Counted from the first letter of the stretch, positions 37,764-47,552 are shown. The stretch: 64,000 nucleotides of DNA from Nocardia blacklockiae (GCF_015477355.1 NZ_JADLRJ010000005.1:496001-560000); one strand, 5' to 3'. The notes: generated by a model from the letters alone, not told the origin. Made by a program: numbers and translations.

Positions 37764-39113
37764 TTGACCACCACGATCCCCGCCACCGCGCGCCCGGGCG
37801 CCGCCATGACCGCACTGGCCCTGGGTGTGCTGTCCTACGGCCTCATGCAGACCATGCTGGTGCCGGCCATCGGCGTGCTCCAGCACGCGTTGCACACCAG
37901 CGCGACCGCCGCGACCTGGGCCGTCATGAGCGCGCCGCTGCTCGCGAGCGCCATCCTCACGCCGCTGGTGAGCCGGCTCGGCGACCGGTACGGGCGGCGG
38001 CGCACGCTGCTGGTCGCGCTCGGCGTCTACCTGGCCGCGACCCTCGCGGCGCTGCTCGCCCCGCACATCGGCGTCCTGATCGCGGCCCGCGCCGGGCAGG
38101 GCATCAGCCTCGCGGTGCTGCCCTTGGCGTTCGGCTCGGTGCCCGACATCCTGCCGCCCGAGCGCGTGCACGCCGGGCTGGGGCTGCTGTCCGGGCTGGT
38201 GGGCGGGGCGGCGGGGATCGCTCTGGTGTGCGGCGGGCTGATCGTCGACCATGCCTCGTGGCGTTGGCTTTTCGTGGTGGGCGCCGGGTTGATCACGGCC
38301 GCGCTGGTGCTCACCTATCGGTTCGTGCCGGACGGTCCGGCCGCCGGGGCCGGGCGGCTCGACCCGGCCGGGACCGTGCTGCTGGCGGCAGGGCTGTGCG
38401 GCGTCCTGCTGGCGCTGAGCATCGGGCCGAGCGACGGGTGGCTGGGGGCGCCGACGCTCGCGCTCGCCGTCGGGGGCGTGCTGCTGCTGGTCATGTTCGT
38501 GCGGGTCGAGCGGCGGCTGCGGCAGCCGCTTCTCGAGATGGACCTGGTGCTGCGGCGGACGGTCGGCGGCACGCATCTCGCGGCACTGACGCTGGGCGCG
38601 ATGCAGTTCATGTACTACGTGCTGGTGCCGAAGCTGGTCGAAGCGCCTACGGCGGCAGGCGGTTTCGGCTGTTCGGTGACGGCGGCCGGGCTGGTGATGC
38701 TGCCGTCCACGCTGGTGGTGCTGCCCGCCGGGGCCGTCGCGGGCCGGGTGATCGCGCGCCGCGGGCCGCAGCTGCCGCTGGCGGCGGGGCTGCTGCTGAC
38801 CGCCGCCGGTGCCGCGCTGCTGGCCGTCGCGCACGGGTCGCTGTGGCAGGCGGCGGTCTGCGCGCTGCCGATCGGCCTCGGCACCGGACTGGTGATGACG
38901 GCGCTCCCCTCGCGACTGCACCACGTCGTCGACCCCGCCCGCGCGGCCACGGCCAACGGGATCAACACCGTGTCCCGGACGGTCGGCGGCGCGCTGGGCA
39001 GCCAGCTCGGCGCGGCGCTGATCGCGGGCTCAGTGACCGGTGGCTTTCCTACCGCGTTCTGGATCGCGACGGCCATCGGAATTGTGGGTGCCGCAGTGGT
39101 ATTCGGTGTCTAG
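37764..39113 (+). CDS. MFS drug exporter
   Basis: This 449-residue major-facilitator transporter has the loop 2-3 motif RLGDRYGRRRTLL and 14-helix DHA2-like character: RFVPDGPAAGAGRLDPAGTVLLAAG is the linker typical of that group. The C-terminal half has SRTVGGALGSQLGAAL. It probably exports a toxic compound sensed by the divergent TetR regulator. The TTG start at 37764 follows a strong GAGGAGG five bases away. The length is somewhat short for a 14-helix exporter, so 12 to 14 helices are possible. Confidence 0.9.
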   Translation: MTTTIPATARPGAAMTALALGVLSYGLMQTMLVPAIGVLQHALHTSATAATWAVMSAPLLASAILTPLVSRLGDRYGRRRTLLVALGVYLAATLAALLAPHIGVLIAARAGQGISLAVLPLAFGSVPDILPPERVHAGLGLLSGLVGGAAGIALVCGGLIVDHASWRWLFVVGAGLITAALVLTYRFVPDGPAAGAGRLDPAGTVLLAAGLCGVLLALSIGPSDGWLGAPTLALAVGGVLLLVMFVRVERRLRQPLLEMDLVLRRTVGGTHLAALTLGAMQFMYYVLVPKLVEAPTAAGGFGCSVTAAGLVMLPSTLVVLPAGAVAGRVIARRGPQLPLAAGLLLTAAGAALLAVAHGSLWQAAVCALPIGLGTGLVMTALPSRLHHVVDPARAATANGINTVSRTVGGALGSQLGAALIAGSVTGGFPTAFWIATAIGIVGAAVVFGV

Positions 39114-39194
39114 CCGAGAGGGCAGTCGGTGTCCTGCGGCATTCCGCTCCCCGAGCGCGGCGGCGGACTGCCTCGTCCGAAGGCCCCGGGGCAG

Positions 39195-39938
39195 TCAGGC
39201 TCCACGCGCCGCCCTGCGACGTTCCAACTCCTCCCGGTCGAGCACGGCGGCCCGTTCCGGGGTCGGGGCGCTGCCGCCGAGGCGGGCGGGCACCCAGGGG
39301 GCGCCGGCGGGCATCTCGTAGTCCCGCTGTGCCTGTTCTAGCAGTCGTTCCATGCGGGAACGCAATTCGGCGGTGAGGTCGTCCGCCGGCTCGCGGGCCG
39401 GGAGGGGCTCGCCGAGGCGGATGTTGATCGGGAAGCGGTGCCGCCCCAGGCGTTTGGGCAGGTCCTTGGTCCACACCCGCTGCGCGCCCCAGATCACCAT
39501 GGGCACGATCGGCGCGCCGGACTCGATGGCCATCCGGGCCGCGCCGGACTTGAACTCCTTCAGCTCGAAGCTGCGGGAGATCGTGGCCTCCGGATACACC
39601 ACCACGATCTCGCCGGACCGCAGCGCCGCCACCGCGCGCTCGTAGGATTCGGCGCCCGCGGTGCGGTCCACCCCGATCGCCTTGCACTGCTTCATCAGCC
39701 AGCCCACGATGCCGTGCTCGAGTTCGGCCTTCATCATGTAGCGGACGTTGCGCCCCGACTTCCGGCCCACCAGGCCGACTTCCATGAAATCGAGGTAGGC
39801 GGTGTGGTTCACGGCGAGGACGGCGCCGCCGGTGCGCGGGAGGTGTTCCTGACCGGCGATATCGATGCGCAGGCCCTGCGCCAGGAACAGGGTGCGGACC
39901 AGTCCGGTGAGGACGTCGAAGACGGGCTCCCGCGCCAT
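39195..39938 (-). CDS. 1-acylglycerol-3-phosphate acyltransferase family protein A
   Basis: This 247-residue lysophospholipid acyltransferase has the catalytic NHTAYLD (NHx4D) near residue 45, a VYPEATISRS acceptor motif and PMVIWGAQRVWTK. It corresponds to the Rv3814c-Rv3816c acyltransferase group, of which two members occur here in tandem. It should place a fatty acyl chain on a glycerophospholipid or related acceptor at the membrane. The ATG at 39938 (MAREPVFDVL) follows AGGAGTTTTCGAGT; an extension to 40055 is a shadow over the neighbour. It lies 25 bases after the upstream paralog and is probably cotranscribed. Confidence 0.92.
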   Translation of the reverse strand: MAREPVFDVLTGLVRTLFLAQGLRIDIAGQEHLPRTGGAVLAVNHTAYLDFMEVGLVGRKSGRNVRYMMKAELEHGIVGWLMKQCKAIGVDRTAGAESYERAVAALRSGEIVVVYPEATISRSFELKEFKSGAARMAIESGAPIVPMVIWGAQRVWTKDLPKRLGRHRFPINIRLGEPLPAREPADDLTAELRSRMERLLEQAQRDYEMPAGAPWVPARLGGSAPTPERAAVLDREELERRRAARGA

Positions 39939-39963
39939 ACTCGAAAACTCCTGTGTTCCCTGC

Positions 39964-40743
39964 CTACTGCGCCGCGCCGTCCGCGCTGCGGCGGGCCGCC
40001 TTCTCGGCGGCCTCCGCGGCGTCCATGGCGTCGGCCTCGGCCAGCGTCGGGGCACTGCCGCCCAGGCGGGCCGGCACCCAGTATGCCCCGGGCTCGTGCG
40101 CGTAGTTCTCCTGCAGGCCCGCCAGCAACTCCTGCATGGTCGAGCGCAGCGTGGCGGTCAGTTCCGCCGCCGCCGCGGCGATGTCCGCGGCGTCCACCGC
40201 GGGCGGCGCGATCGGCGCTCCCACCGCGATCGAGATCGGGGTGTTGGTGCGGCCCAGGCGCTTCGGATGCCCCTTGGTCCACACTCGCTGCGCGCCCCAG
40301 ATCACCATCGGGATGATCGGCACGCCCGCCTCGATCGCCATCCGCGCCGCCCCCGACTTGAACTCCTTGATCTCGAAGCTGCGGCTGATGGTGGCCTCGG
40401 GGTAGACGCCGACCAGTTCGCCGCGCCGCAGGTACTCGACCGCCGCCTGGTACGAATCCGCGCCGGCCGATCGGTCCACCGGAATATGCTTGAGCGCGCG
40501 CATGATCGGGCCGGAGATCTTGTCGTCGAAGACCTCCTTCTTCGCCATGAAGCGGATGTACCGCTTCGGTGTCCGCGCGGGCAGTCCGGCGTAGGTGAAG
40601 TCCAGGTAGCCGGTGTGGTTGATCGCGATGACCGCACCCCCGGTCGCGGGGATGTGCTCATCCCCGGTGACCTGGAACTTCAGTCCCTGCGCGAAGAAGA
40701 CGGTCCGGGCCAGGCCGATGATCGTGCGGTAGACGGGTTCCAC
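39964..40743 (-). CDS. 1-acylglycerol-3-phosphate acyltransferase family protein B
   Basis: This 259-residue paralog of protein A has NHTGYLD as the catalytic motif, VYPEATISRS, and the shared tail GAYWVPARLGGSAPTLAEAD. The two align end to end, which shows a tandem duplication. This copy has a longer Ala-rich C-terminus. The GTG start at 40743 follows GCGGAATT. It is divergent from a lipoprotein gene 69 bases away, so a shared promoter region lies at 40744-40812. Confidence 0.92.
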   Translation of the reverse strand: MEPVYRTIIGLARTVFFAQGLKFQVTGDEHIPATGGAVIAINHTGYLDFTYAGLPARTPKRYIRFMAKKEVFDDKISGPIMRALKHIPVDRSAGADSYQAAVEYLRRGELVGVYPEATISRSFEIKEFKSGAARMAIEAGVPIIPMVIWGAQRVWTKGHPKRLGRTNTPISIAVGAPIAPPAVDAADIAAAAAELTATLRSTMQELLAGLQENYAHEPGAYWVPARLGGSAPTLAEADAMDAAEAAEKAARRSADGAAQ

Positions 40744-40812
40744 AATTCCGCTAGCGTAGTCCCTGTCACAGCAGGCACTCCCAGCGCACGCGCAGGAAAG
40801 AGGTTCACCGCA

Positions 40813-41706
40813 GTGAAACGCCCCCGACCAGCATCGCGGGAACGAGTCCGCCGGGTGCGCCGGGGAGCGCTACTCGCGGGCCTCGCCACGCTGGCCGTCA
40901 GCGCCGGGACCGGGTGCGATTCCCGGGTCGGAATCGAGGGAACCGACTACGACAGCGGCGCGTCCGACGGCACCGCCACGACCGCGGCGGCCGCGTCGAC
41001 GACACCGCCGGTCGCCGGCGCCGTGGCGGTCACGGTGTCGCTGGAGTCGCCCGACTCGGCGGCCGCCGACGCGCTCACCCGCTGGGCCATCGATCTGCAG
41101 GAGGCGCCGCGGTCGACGCTGGTGGACAAGTGCTGGTCCATGGCCCCGCGCAACGTCGAGACGATGTACGCCGACGAGCAGGCCATCCTGGCGGCGCTCG
41201 CCGAACCGGGGGTCGACCAGGGCACCGCCGTGGTGTGGCAGAGCCCGGCCGGCACCGCGAGCCGGGCGGCGGTCACGGTCGTCGCCCAGCGCGCCGATAT
41301 CGCCACGGGCTACGCCTGCCCGCGCGTCTTCACCGCGGGCGCCGAGCCCGGATTCACCGATGCCGATGCGCGCCACACCGTCCGGCGCTATCTGGCCCGG
41401 GCCACCGGCAAGCCGCTCGACCCGGCCGACCAGGAAGCCACCCATCCCCTGGTGTGCGCGGCGAGCCCGGCGACCTGGGACCCGACCGGCAGCGGGCGCG
41501 GCACGACACCGCCGCTGGCCGCCGAGCCGAACAAGCTCACCGGCGTGCGCTCGTTCGTCGACGAGTCGATCACCTCCGACCAGCTGCGCGGCGAGTATCT
41601 GAGCGTCTCCGCACCGGTCACCACGACGGCCGGTGGGCAGCAGGATCGGACATTCACCGTGCGCGCGACCGACCAGGGTTACTGCATCGGCGACGTCTCC
41701 TCCTAA
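40813..41706 (+). CDS. Predicted lipoprotein of unknown function
   Basis: This 297-residue protein has an Arg-rich start, a hydrophobic signal and the lipobox-like SAGTGC with Cys near residue 36. A Thr/Ala-rich linker and a globular domain with several cysteines follow. I recognise no family. The GTG start at 40813 follows AAAGAGGTTCACCGCA. The frame stays open upstream to 39865, but that part is antisense to the acyltransferases. It ends 44 bases before the MBL-Rieske gene and may be cotranscribed with it. The nearby order in mycobacteria has Rv3817 here, to which it shows no likeness that I can see. Confidence 0.75.
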   Translation: MKRPRPASRERVRRVRRGALLAGLATLAVSAGTGCDSRVGIEGTDYDSGASDGTATTAAAASTTPPVAGAVAVTVSLESPDSAAADALTRWAIDLQEAPRSTLVDKCWSMAPRNVETMYADEQAILAALAEPGVDQGTAVVWQSPAGTASRAAVTVVAQRADIATGYACPRVFTAGAEPGFTDADARHTVRRYLARATGKPLDPADQEATHPLVCAASPATWDPTGSGRGTTPPLAAEPNKLTGVRSFVDESITSDQLRGEYLSVSAPVTTTAGGQQDRTFTVRATDQGYCIGDVSS

Positions 41707-41750
41707 CGGCTACCCTGGATGGCTGTCGACGGTTCAGGAGGGACTTTTTC

Positions 41751-43289
41751 GTGCAGATCACCAGCGTCGGACACGCCGGGTTTCACATCCGCACCGCGTC
41801 GGGGACGATCCTCTGCGATCCGTGGGTCAACCCGGCGTACTTCGGATCGTGGTTCCCGTTCCCGGACAACACCGGGCTCGACTGGGACGAGCTGGGCGAC
41901 TGCGACTTCCTGTACGTCTCGCACCTGCACCGCGACCACTTCGACGCGCGCACCCTGACCGACCACGTCAACAAGGACGCCACCGTCCTGCTGCCGGACT
42001 ACCCGGTGCCGGACCTGCGGCGGGAGCTCGAGAAGCTCGGGTTCCACAAGTTCTTCGAGACCGAGGACTCGGTCAAGCACACGGTGCGCGGGCCCGGCGG
42101 CGACCTCGACGTGATGATCATCGCGCTGCGCGCTCCGGCGGACGGGCCGATCGGCGACTCCGGCCTGGTGGTCGCCGACGGTGAGACGGTGTGCTTCAAC
42201 ATGAACGACGCGCGGCCGGTGGACATGGACGTGCTGCACGAGCAGTTCGGGCACGTCGACATCCACCTGCTCCAGTACTCGGGCGCCATCTGGTACCCGA
42301 TGGTCTACGACATCCCCGCGCGCACCAAGTCCAACTTCGGCAAGCAGAAGCGGCAGCGCGGCATGGACCGGGCCCGCAGCTACATCGAGCAGGTCGGGGC
42401 CACCTGGGTGGTGCCGTCCGCGGGGCCGCCGGTGTTCCTCGACGACGAACTGCGCTACCTCAACGACGACCACGGCGACGAGGGCAACATCTTCCCCGAC
42501 CAGGTGGTGTTCCTGGAGCAGATGCGCATCCACGGCAATGCCGGTGGGGTGCTGATGATTCCGGGCTCGGTCGCCGACGTGCGCGGCGCGGAACTGGACC
42601 TCACCCACCCGTTCGATCCGGGCGAGATCTACGACGACAAGGCCGGCTACATCGAGCGGATGGCGCAGCGGCTGGCCCCGGTGCTGGCCGCCGAGAAGGC
42701 CACCTGGGCCACCGGCGACGGCCCGCTGCTGCCGCAGCTGAAGGAGCTGTTCGAGCCGATCATGGCGCAGAGCGACCTGATCTGCGACGGCATCGGCTAC
42801 CCGGTCGGCCTGGTGCTCGGCGACGAGACCGTGGTGCTGGACTTCCCCAAGCGCGTGGTGCGCGGCCCGATCGAGGGAGAGGGCAAGTACCGCTACGGAT
42901 TCCGCATCGAGCCGCAGCTGGTGCGCACGGTGCTGCGTGACGGCGAGCCGGACTGGGTGAACACCATCTTCCTGTCCACCCGGTTCCAGGCGTGGCGCAT
43001 CGGCGGGTACAACGAGTACCTCTACACGTTCTTCAAATGTCTCACCGACGAGCGCATCGCCTACGCCGACGGCTGGTTCTCCGAGGCGCACGACGATTCG
43101 GCCTCGTGCGAGATCCAGGGCTGGGAGGTGCAGCGCCGTTGCCCGCACCTGAAGGCCGATCTGTCGAAATTCGGTGTGGTGGAAGGCACTACGCTGACCT
43201 GCAACCTGCACGGCTGGCAGTGGGACCTGGAGACCGGCCGCTGCAAGACGTCCAAGGGCCACGAATTGCGTTCCCGCAAACTGGTGTGA
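41751..43289 (+). CDS. Metallo-beta-lactamase and Rieske [2Fe-2S] domain protein
   Basis: This 512-residue protein has an N-terminal metallo-beta-lactamase fold with HLHRDH at about residues 58-63 and further conserved acidic and His positions. It ends in a Rieske domain with the ligand motifs CPH (about residue 463) and CNLHGW about 20 residues later. This is the Rv3818 architecture. MBL hydrolases joined to Rieske clusters are thought to be oxidoreductases or hydroxylases; related CMP-Neu5Ac hydroxylase has the same domain pair in reverse order. The substrate is unknown. The GTG start follows AGGAGGGACTTTTTC. All cluster ligands look present. Confidence 0.92.
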   Translation: MQITSVGHAGFHIRTASGTILCDPWVNPAYFGSWFPFPDNTGLDWDELGDCDFLYVSHLHRDHFDARTLTDHVNKDATVLLPDYPVPDLRRELEKLGFHKFFETEDSVKHTVRGPGGDLDVMIIALRAPADGPIGDSGLVVADGETVCFNMNDARPVDMDVLHEQFGHVDIHLLQYSGAIWYPMVYDIPARTKSNFGKQKRQRGMDRARSYIEQVGATWVVPSAGPPVFLDDELRYLNDDHGDEGNIFPDQVVFLEQMRIHGNAGGVLMIPGSVADVRGAELDLTHPFDPGEIYDDKAGYIERMAQRLAPVLAAEKATWATGDGPLLPQLKELFEPIMAQSDLICDGIGYPVGLVLGDETVVLDFPKRVVRGPIEGEGKYRYGFRIEPQLVRTVLRDGEPDWVNTIFLSTRFQAWRIGGYNEYLYTFFKCLTDERIAYADGWFSEAHDDSASCEIQGWEVQRRCPHLKADLSKFGVVEGTTLTCNLHGWQWDLETGRCKTSKGHELRSRKLV

Positions 43290-43317
43290 GCGGACTCGGC
43301 TCGGCCGGCCGGGCCGG

Positions 43318-44355
43318 TCAGCGTTCGGCGGCGGACGCGCGGGCCCGTTCGAGAATGCCGAGGGTGGTGACCGCGTCGCGCGGGTCCACCGGGACGGGCG
43401 CGCCGTGCAGCAGGGCGTCCGCCATCGCGGCGTAGAAGGCCGGGTAGTCGCCGGGTTCGGTGGGGGTGGGCCGGGTGTCGCCCTCGGTGCCCAGTACCCC
43501 CCAACGCTCCGGTTCAACTGTGCCCCAAAGCTTTCCGTCGTTCGGTCGGCGGCCGGAGCGCAGCGCCTCCTCCTGCGGGTCGAGGCCGTAGGTCACGTAG
43601 CCGCTCGCGGAGCCGAGCACCCGGAAACGCGGGCCGAGTTGCGGGGCAACGGCATTCATCCACAGGTGGGACCGCACACCGGATTCGTGCGTCAGGGCCA
43701 GGAAGGCGTCGTCGTCGGTGCGCACCTCGGGGCGGCGGGTGTCCAGTTCGCAGTACACCTCGGCGACCGGGCCGAACAGGGTCAGCGCCTGGTCGACCAG
43801 GTGGCTGCCGAGGTCGTAGAGGATGCCCGCGCCCTCGTCCACGCCGCCGACCTCGCGCCAGCCGCCCTTGGACACCGGCCGCCACCGCTCGAAACGGGAT
43901 TCGAAGCGCCGGACCGTGCCGAGGCTGCCGTCGTCGATCAAGCGGCGCAGGGTGCGGAAGTCGCTGTCCCAGCGCCTGTTCTGGAAGACGGTCAGCGGCA
44001 GCCCCGCCCGCTCGGCCGCGGCGACGACCCGCGCGCCCTCGGCCGCGGTCAGCGCGAACGGCTTGTCCACGACCACCGGCAGTCCCGCCGCCAGCGCCCG
44101 GGTCGCGAGCGGCGCGTGGGTGCGGTTGGGTGTCGCCACGACGACCAGGTCGATGCCCGCCGGGTCGGCGAACAACTCGTCCGCGTTCGGCACCACGCGG
44201 ACACCGGCATGCTCCCGGCGCGCCTGCTCGGCCCGCTCCTCCGACGAGGTCACCACCGCGGCCACCCGCAACCGCGGCTCGGCGGCGATCAGCGGCGCGT
44301 GGAACACCGACCCGGCCAGCCCGTACCCGATCACCGCGACACCCAGTTCCCGCAT
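43318..44355 (-). CDS. Gfo/Idh/MocA-family oxidoreductase
   Basis: This 345-residue NAD(P)-dependent dehydrogenase has the Rossmann start VAVIGYGLAGSVFHAPLI, DLVVVATPNRTHAPLA, and the EKP-equivalent VVDKPFALTAAE with the catalytic Lys. The C-terminal domain contains YDLGSHLVDQALTLFG with the conserved Asp and His. The family oxidises sugars or inositol-like compounds; the substrate is not clear. The ATG at 44355 follows GAGAGGACGGGT. It converges with the MBL-Rieske gene and shows no close functional partner nearby. Confidence 0.92.
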   Translation of the reverse strand: MRELGVAVIGYGLAGSVFHAPLIAAEPRLRVAAVVTSSEERAEQARREHAGVRVVPNADELFADPAGIDLVVVATPNRTHAPLATRALAAGLPVVVDKPFALTAAEGARVVAAAERAGLPLTVFQNRRWDSDFRTLRRLIDDGSLGTVRRFESRFERWRPVSKGGWREVGGVDEGAGILYDLGSHLVDQALTLFGPVAEVYCELDTRRPEVRTDDDAFLALTHESGVRSHLWMNAVAPQLGPRFRVLGSASGYVTYGLDPQEEALRSGRRPNDGKLWGTVEPERWGVLGTEGDTRPTPTEPGDYPAFYAAMADALLHGAPVPVDPRDAVTTLGILERARASAAER

Positions 44356-44456
44356 ACCCGTCCTCTCGCCACCGACATCCTCGAACATCATGCTCCGCCG
44401 ACCCAGCGAACCGGCTCACCGCGGTGTACGGGCATGTTCCGCACCGGCACGTGGTC

Positions 44457-45548
44457 CTACCCGGCCGCGGCCGGGCGGCGGGCGGCGACGCCCACGGCGA
44501 TCAGGGTGAGCACGCTGCCCACCACGGTCGCCGCCGACAATCCGGAGCCGGTGGGCAGCGCGACATCCAGCACGACCGCCGCGAGCAGCTGTCCCGCCAC
44601 CGAGGTGAGGCCGAGCAGCAGCACGCCGATCCACCGGACCACCAGGGCCGCCAGCGCGATGAACACGACCCCGATCACCCCGCCGAGATACAGCCAGGGA
44701 GCCGTCGGAAACCGGTCCGGCCACCCGGTGCGGGCCAGCACCAGGGCTTCGACCGCGATCAGCACGACCACGCCGGTGGCGAAATTGACCAGGGTCGCCG
44801 AGTACGGACCGCCCACCACGCCGATCCGCCCGTTCATCGCCTGCTGCCACGCCAGCCCGATCCCCGACAGCGCGGGCAGCACGATCAGCGCGGCCGGCGG
44901 CACGCCGCCCAGCAGATCACCGGCCGCCGACACCGATTCGCCCGTGCCGGAACCGCCGACGGCCGCGACCACGACCGCCACCAGGGCCAGCACCGCACCG
45001 ACGGTGCGCGGGGCGGTCACCGGCGTCCGCCCGCTCGGCCCGAGCCCTAGCCGATCCACCACCAGACTGCTCGCCAACTGCCCGGCCACCGTCGCCACCG
45101 TGAACGCGGCCACCCCGAGGGCCGCCACCGTAAGCCCTTGGCACGCAACGAAGAACGCCCCGCAGAGCCCGCCGAGCAGCTGCCACCACCGCAGCTCGCC
45201 GGCGGCGACGGCCCGCCGCACCTTGCCGACGCCCGCGCGCAACCGGCCGCTGAGCGCGAACACCAAGCACAGCACCAGCAAGCCGGATCCGAAACTGATC
45301 ACCGCGGCCGCCACCCCGTCGCGCAGCCGCTCCCCCAACGCCCCGTTCAACCGCCCCTGTACGGCCACGCCCGCACCGATACACATCCCCGCGGCGATGC
45401 CCCATTCTCTGCGCACCCGCCCGAGTCTGCGGGACGCCGGGCCGGTGGTCCCGGCACCGCGCCCGCGCGATATCGCCCGGGTGCGGCCGGGCGCGTTCGT
45501 CTCGAGCACGGCCGCCTGCTTCGTCCGGGCTCCGGAACGTTCCGCCAT
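44457..45548 (-). CDS. DMT-superfamily (DUF606/YdcZ-like) transporter
   Basis: This protein of about 363 residues has ten hydrophobic helices in two DUF606 repeats: WGIAAGMCIGAGVAVQGRLNGALGER opens the first, and GLAWQQAMNGRIGVVGGPYSATLVNFATG opens the second. The repeated Asn-Gly after a short helix is typical of the YdcZ group, small exporters of unknown substrate that usually come as two short genes and are fused here. The start is uncertain: ATG at 45548 is used, and later GTG codons near the first helix are possible. The tail is Ala-rich. Confidence 0.8.
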   Translation of the reverse strand: MAERSGARTKQAAVLETNAPGRTRAISRGRGAGTTGPASRRLGRVRREWGIAAGMCIGAGVAVQGRLNGALGERLRDGVAAAVISFGSGLLVLCLVFALSGRLRAGVGKVRRAVAAGELRWWQLLGGLCGAFFVACQGLTVAALGVAAFTVATVAGQLASSLVVDRLGLGPSGRTPVTAPRTVGAVLALVAVVVAAVGGSGTGESVSAAGDLLGGVPPAALIVLPALSGIGLAWQQAMNGRIGVVGGPYSATLVNFATGVVVLIAVEALVLARTGWPDRFPTAPWLYLGGVIGVVFIALAALVVRWIGVLLLGLTSVAGQLLAAVVLDVALPTGSGLSAATVVGSVLTLIAVGVAARRPAAAG

Positions 45549-45603
45549 GCAGTGCGTTTGCCCCCTGCGGGCGGCTTTCACACGACCGGGCGGAATGTGC
45601 GGC

Positions 45604-47484
45604 TCAGTTCTTGCCTGTCGTCCCCGTATCGAAGGGGTTGTCGACCGGGACCCAGCCGTTGGTGGAGAACTCCCGGTCCGCGGCCGCGCCGACCAGGCCG
45701 TGGCGGTCGTTGAGGTCGTCGATCAGCTCCGCGACCGGGTGGGAATCGCTGTAGTGATAGCCCTGCGCCAGCGCGAAACCCAGCTCGGTGAGCACCGCCG
45801 CCTGGTATTCGGTCTCCACGCCCTCGGCGATGACCTGCAGATCCAGCGACTTGCTCAGCGCCGCGATGACGCCGAGCAGCGGCGGGGCGGGGGTGTCGGA
45901 GCGGATGGCGGCGACGAAGGACTGGTCCACCTTCAGGATGTCGCTCGGGATGGTCGCCAGGCGGCTCAGCGAGGAGTAGCCGGTGCCGAAATCGTCGATC
46001 GCGATCCGCACGCCGCGCTCGCGCAGCAGGTGCAGATTGGCGATGGCGGTCTGCGACTCGGCCGCCAGCTCGCTCTCGGTGACCTCCAGGACCAGTTGGT
46101 CGGCGGGCCAGCCGGTGTCGGCGAGGATGCCGGAAACCCGGTCCGCGTAATCGGATTCGGCCAGTTCCAGCCCGCTGACGTTGACGTTCAGCGTCAGATC
46201 CAGCTGCGCGAAGGTGTCCTGCAGGCGGGCCGCGTCGGCGCAGGCGCGGCGCAGCACCAGCTCGTCCAGATCGGAGATCAGGTCGTACTCCTCGGCGACC
46301 CGGATCAGGCCCTCCGTGGTGACATCCGGCTGCGCGCTCGACGACCAGCGCAGCAGCGCCTCCACGCCGACCGCCTTGCCGCCGCCCTCGGACAGGCTCA
46401 CGATCGGCTGGTAGTGCACGTCCAGGGCGCCCTTGTCGATGGCCTCGCGCAACTCCACCGCCAGCGGCAGCTGCCGCGAGGACTCCAGCACCGTCCGGTT
46501 GCGGCCGGCCTGCTTGGCCCGGTACAGGCCGACATCGGCGCGACTCACCAGCAGCGAGCCGGATTCGCCCGGCTGCCAGGACGTCACGCCCGCGGAACAG
46601 CCCGTGGTCACCGCCGCGCGTAGCTGCTCGGTGAGCAGGATCGCGGCCTGCTCGGTGGTGTTGGGCAGCAGCAGCGCGAAGGCGTCGCCGCCGTAGCGGG
46701 CGAGCCGCTGGCCCGGCTGGAGCAGCTTCTGCCAGGTGTCGGAAACCCGTTGCAGCACGGCGTCACCCGCGCGGTGGCCGAGGTGGTCGTTGATCTTCTG
46801 GAAGCGGTCCAGGTCGACCAGCACCAGTGCCAGCCCCTGCCCGGTGCGGGTGGCGTGCGCGATCGCGGTGTTGAGGGCGCGGTCGAAACCGCGGCGGTTG
46901 AGCAGCCCGGTGAGCACGTCGATATCGGCGTCGGAGGCCATCCGGGTGAGGATGCCGACGACGATGCCCGCGCCCACCGTCACGCCCGCCGGGATCATGC
47001 CCGACCACCACGGCAGACCGCGCGAGGGCACCGCCCACAGGCACAGCGCCACGGCGAACAGCACATGCGCGGCAACCCACTGCCAGGCGAAGAAGATCGC
47101 GGCATCGCAGGCGACGAAGACGTAGAACGCCGCCAGGCTGATGCCGCCGACGGTGTTCGGGAACCAGTGCACCGCAACGGTGACCAGGATGGTCGCCATC
47201 GCGACGTACACGTGGTGGATCGAGTGCGGCAGCCGCGGACCCCAGATCAGCAGGCTGACCCCCAGCAGCAGCGCGATGACCGCCGCGATGCCGACCAGCG
47301 GCCGATTGCCCTCGTCACCCGGGGCCACGACGGTGATCAGCAGGCCCAGTACCCCGCCCATCACGTAGAACGCACCGGTGGTCCGAGCCATCACCATGGC
47401 CGTCGCCAGCGCCGACGCCGTCCGCACCCGCGTGCGGGTATCGCCGCGGGACCCGATTCCTCGCACGCTGCCTAGCCTAGACAC
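45604..47484 (-). CDS. Membrane GGDEF-EAL protein with degenerate GGDAF site
   Basis: This 626-residue cyclic-di-GMP protein has about six membrane segments (residues 35-180), a GGDEF domain (about 185-335) and an EAL domain (about 345-590). The GGDEF motif reads GGDAF at 265-269: the catalytic Glu is Ala, so cyclase activity is doubtful. The EAL domain keeps EALLRW, NVNVSG, VTESEL, DDFGTGYSSL, KVDQSF and EGVE, the residues needed for phosphodiesterase activity. It probably degrades c-di-GMP, with the GGDEF half as a GTP-sensing or structural domain. The GTG start is at 47484. It is not part of an obvious operon. Confidence 0.92.
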   Translation of the reverse strand: MSRLGSVRGIGSRGDTRTRVRTASALATAMVMARTTGAFYVMGGVLGLLITVVAPGDEGNRPLVGIAAVIALLLGVSLLIWGPRLPHSIHHVYVAMATILVTVAVHWFPNTVGGISLAAFYVFVACDAAIFFAWQWVAAHVLFAVALCLWAVPSRGLPWWSGMIPAGVTVGAGIVVGILTRMASDADIDVLTGLLNRRGFDRALNTAIAHATRTGQGLALVLVDLDRFQKINDHLGHRAGDAVLQRVSDTWQKLLQPGQRLARYGGDAFALLLPNTTEQAAILLTEQLRAAVTTGCSAGVTSWQPGESGSLLVSRADVGLYRAKQAGRNRTVLESSRQLPLAVELREAIDKGALDVHYQPIVSLSEGGGKAVGVEALLRWSSSAQPDVTTEGLIRVAEEYDLISDLDELVLRRACADAARLQDTFAQLDLTLNVNVSGLELAESDYADRVSGILADTGWPADQLVLEVTESELAAESQTAIANLHLLRERGVRIAIDDFGTGYSSLSRLATIPSDILKVDQSFVAAIRSDTPAPPLLGVIAALSKSLDLQVIAEGVETEYQAAVLTELGFALAQGYHYSDSHPVAELIDDLNDRHGLVGAAADREFSTNGWVPVDNPFDTGTTGKN

Positions 47485-47515
47485 AGTTGTCCCATGCAGT
47501 AGTCACATCGGCAGG

Positions 47516-47539
47516 AATCGGCGGGCAAAGTCGCCGATT
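47516..47539 (-). terminator. Small hairpin downstream of serS
   Basis: AATCGGCG pairs with CGCCGATT across an eight-base loop. It follows the larger palindrome in the same 120-base spacer and may assist termination of serS. Confidence 0.45.
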
Positions 47540-47552
47540 TCTGCGGTCGCGA

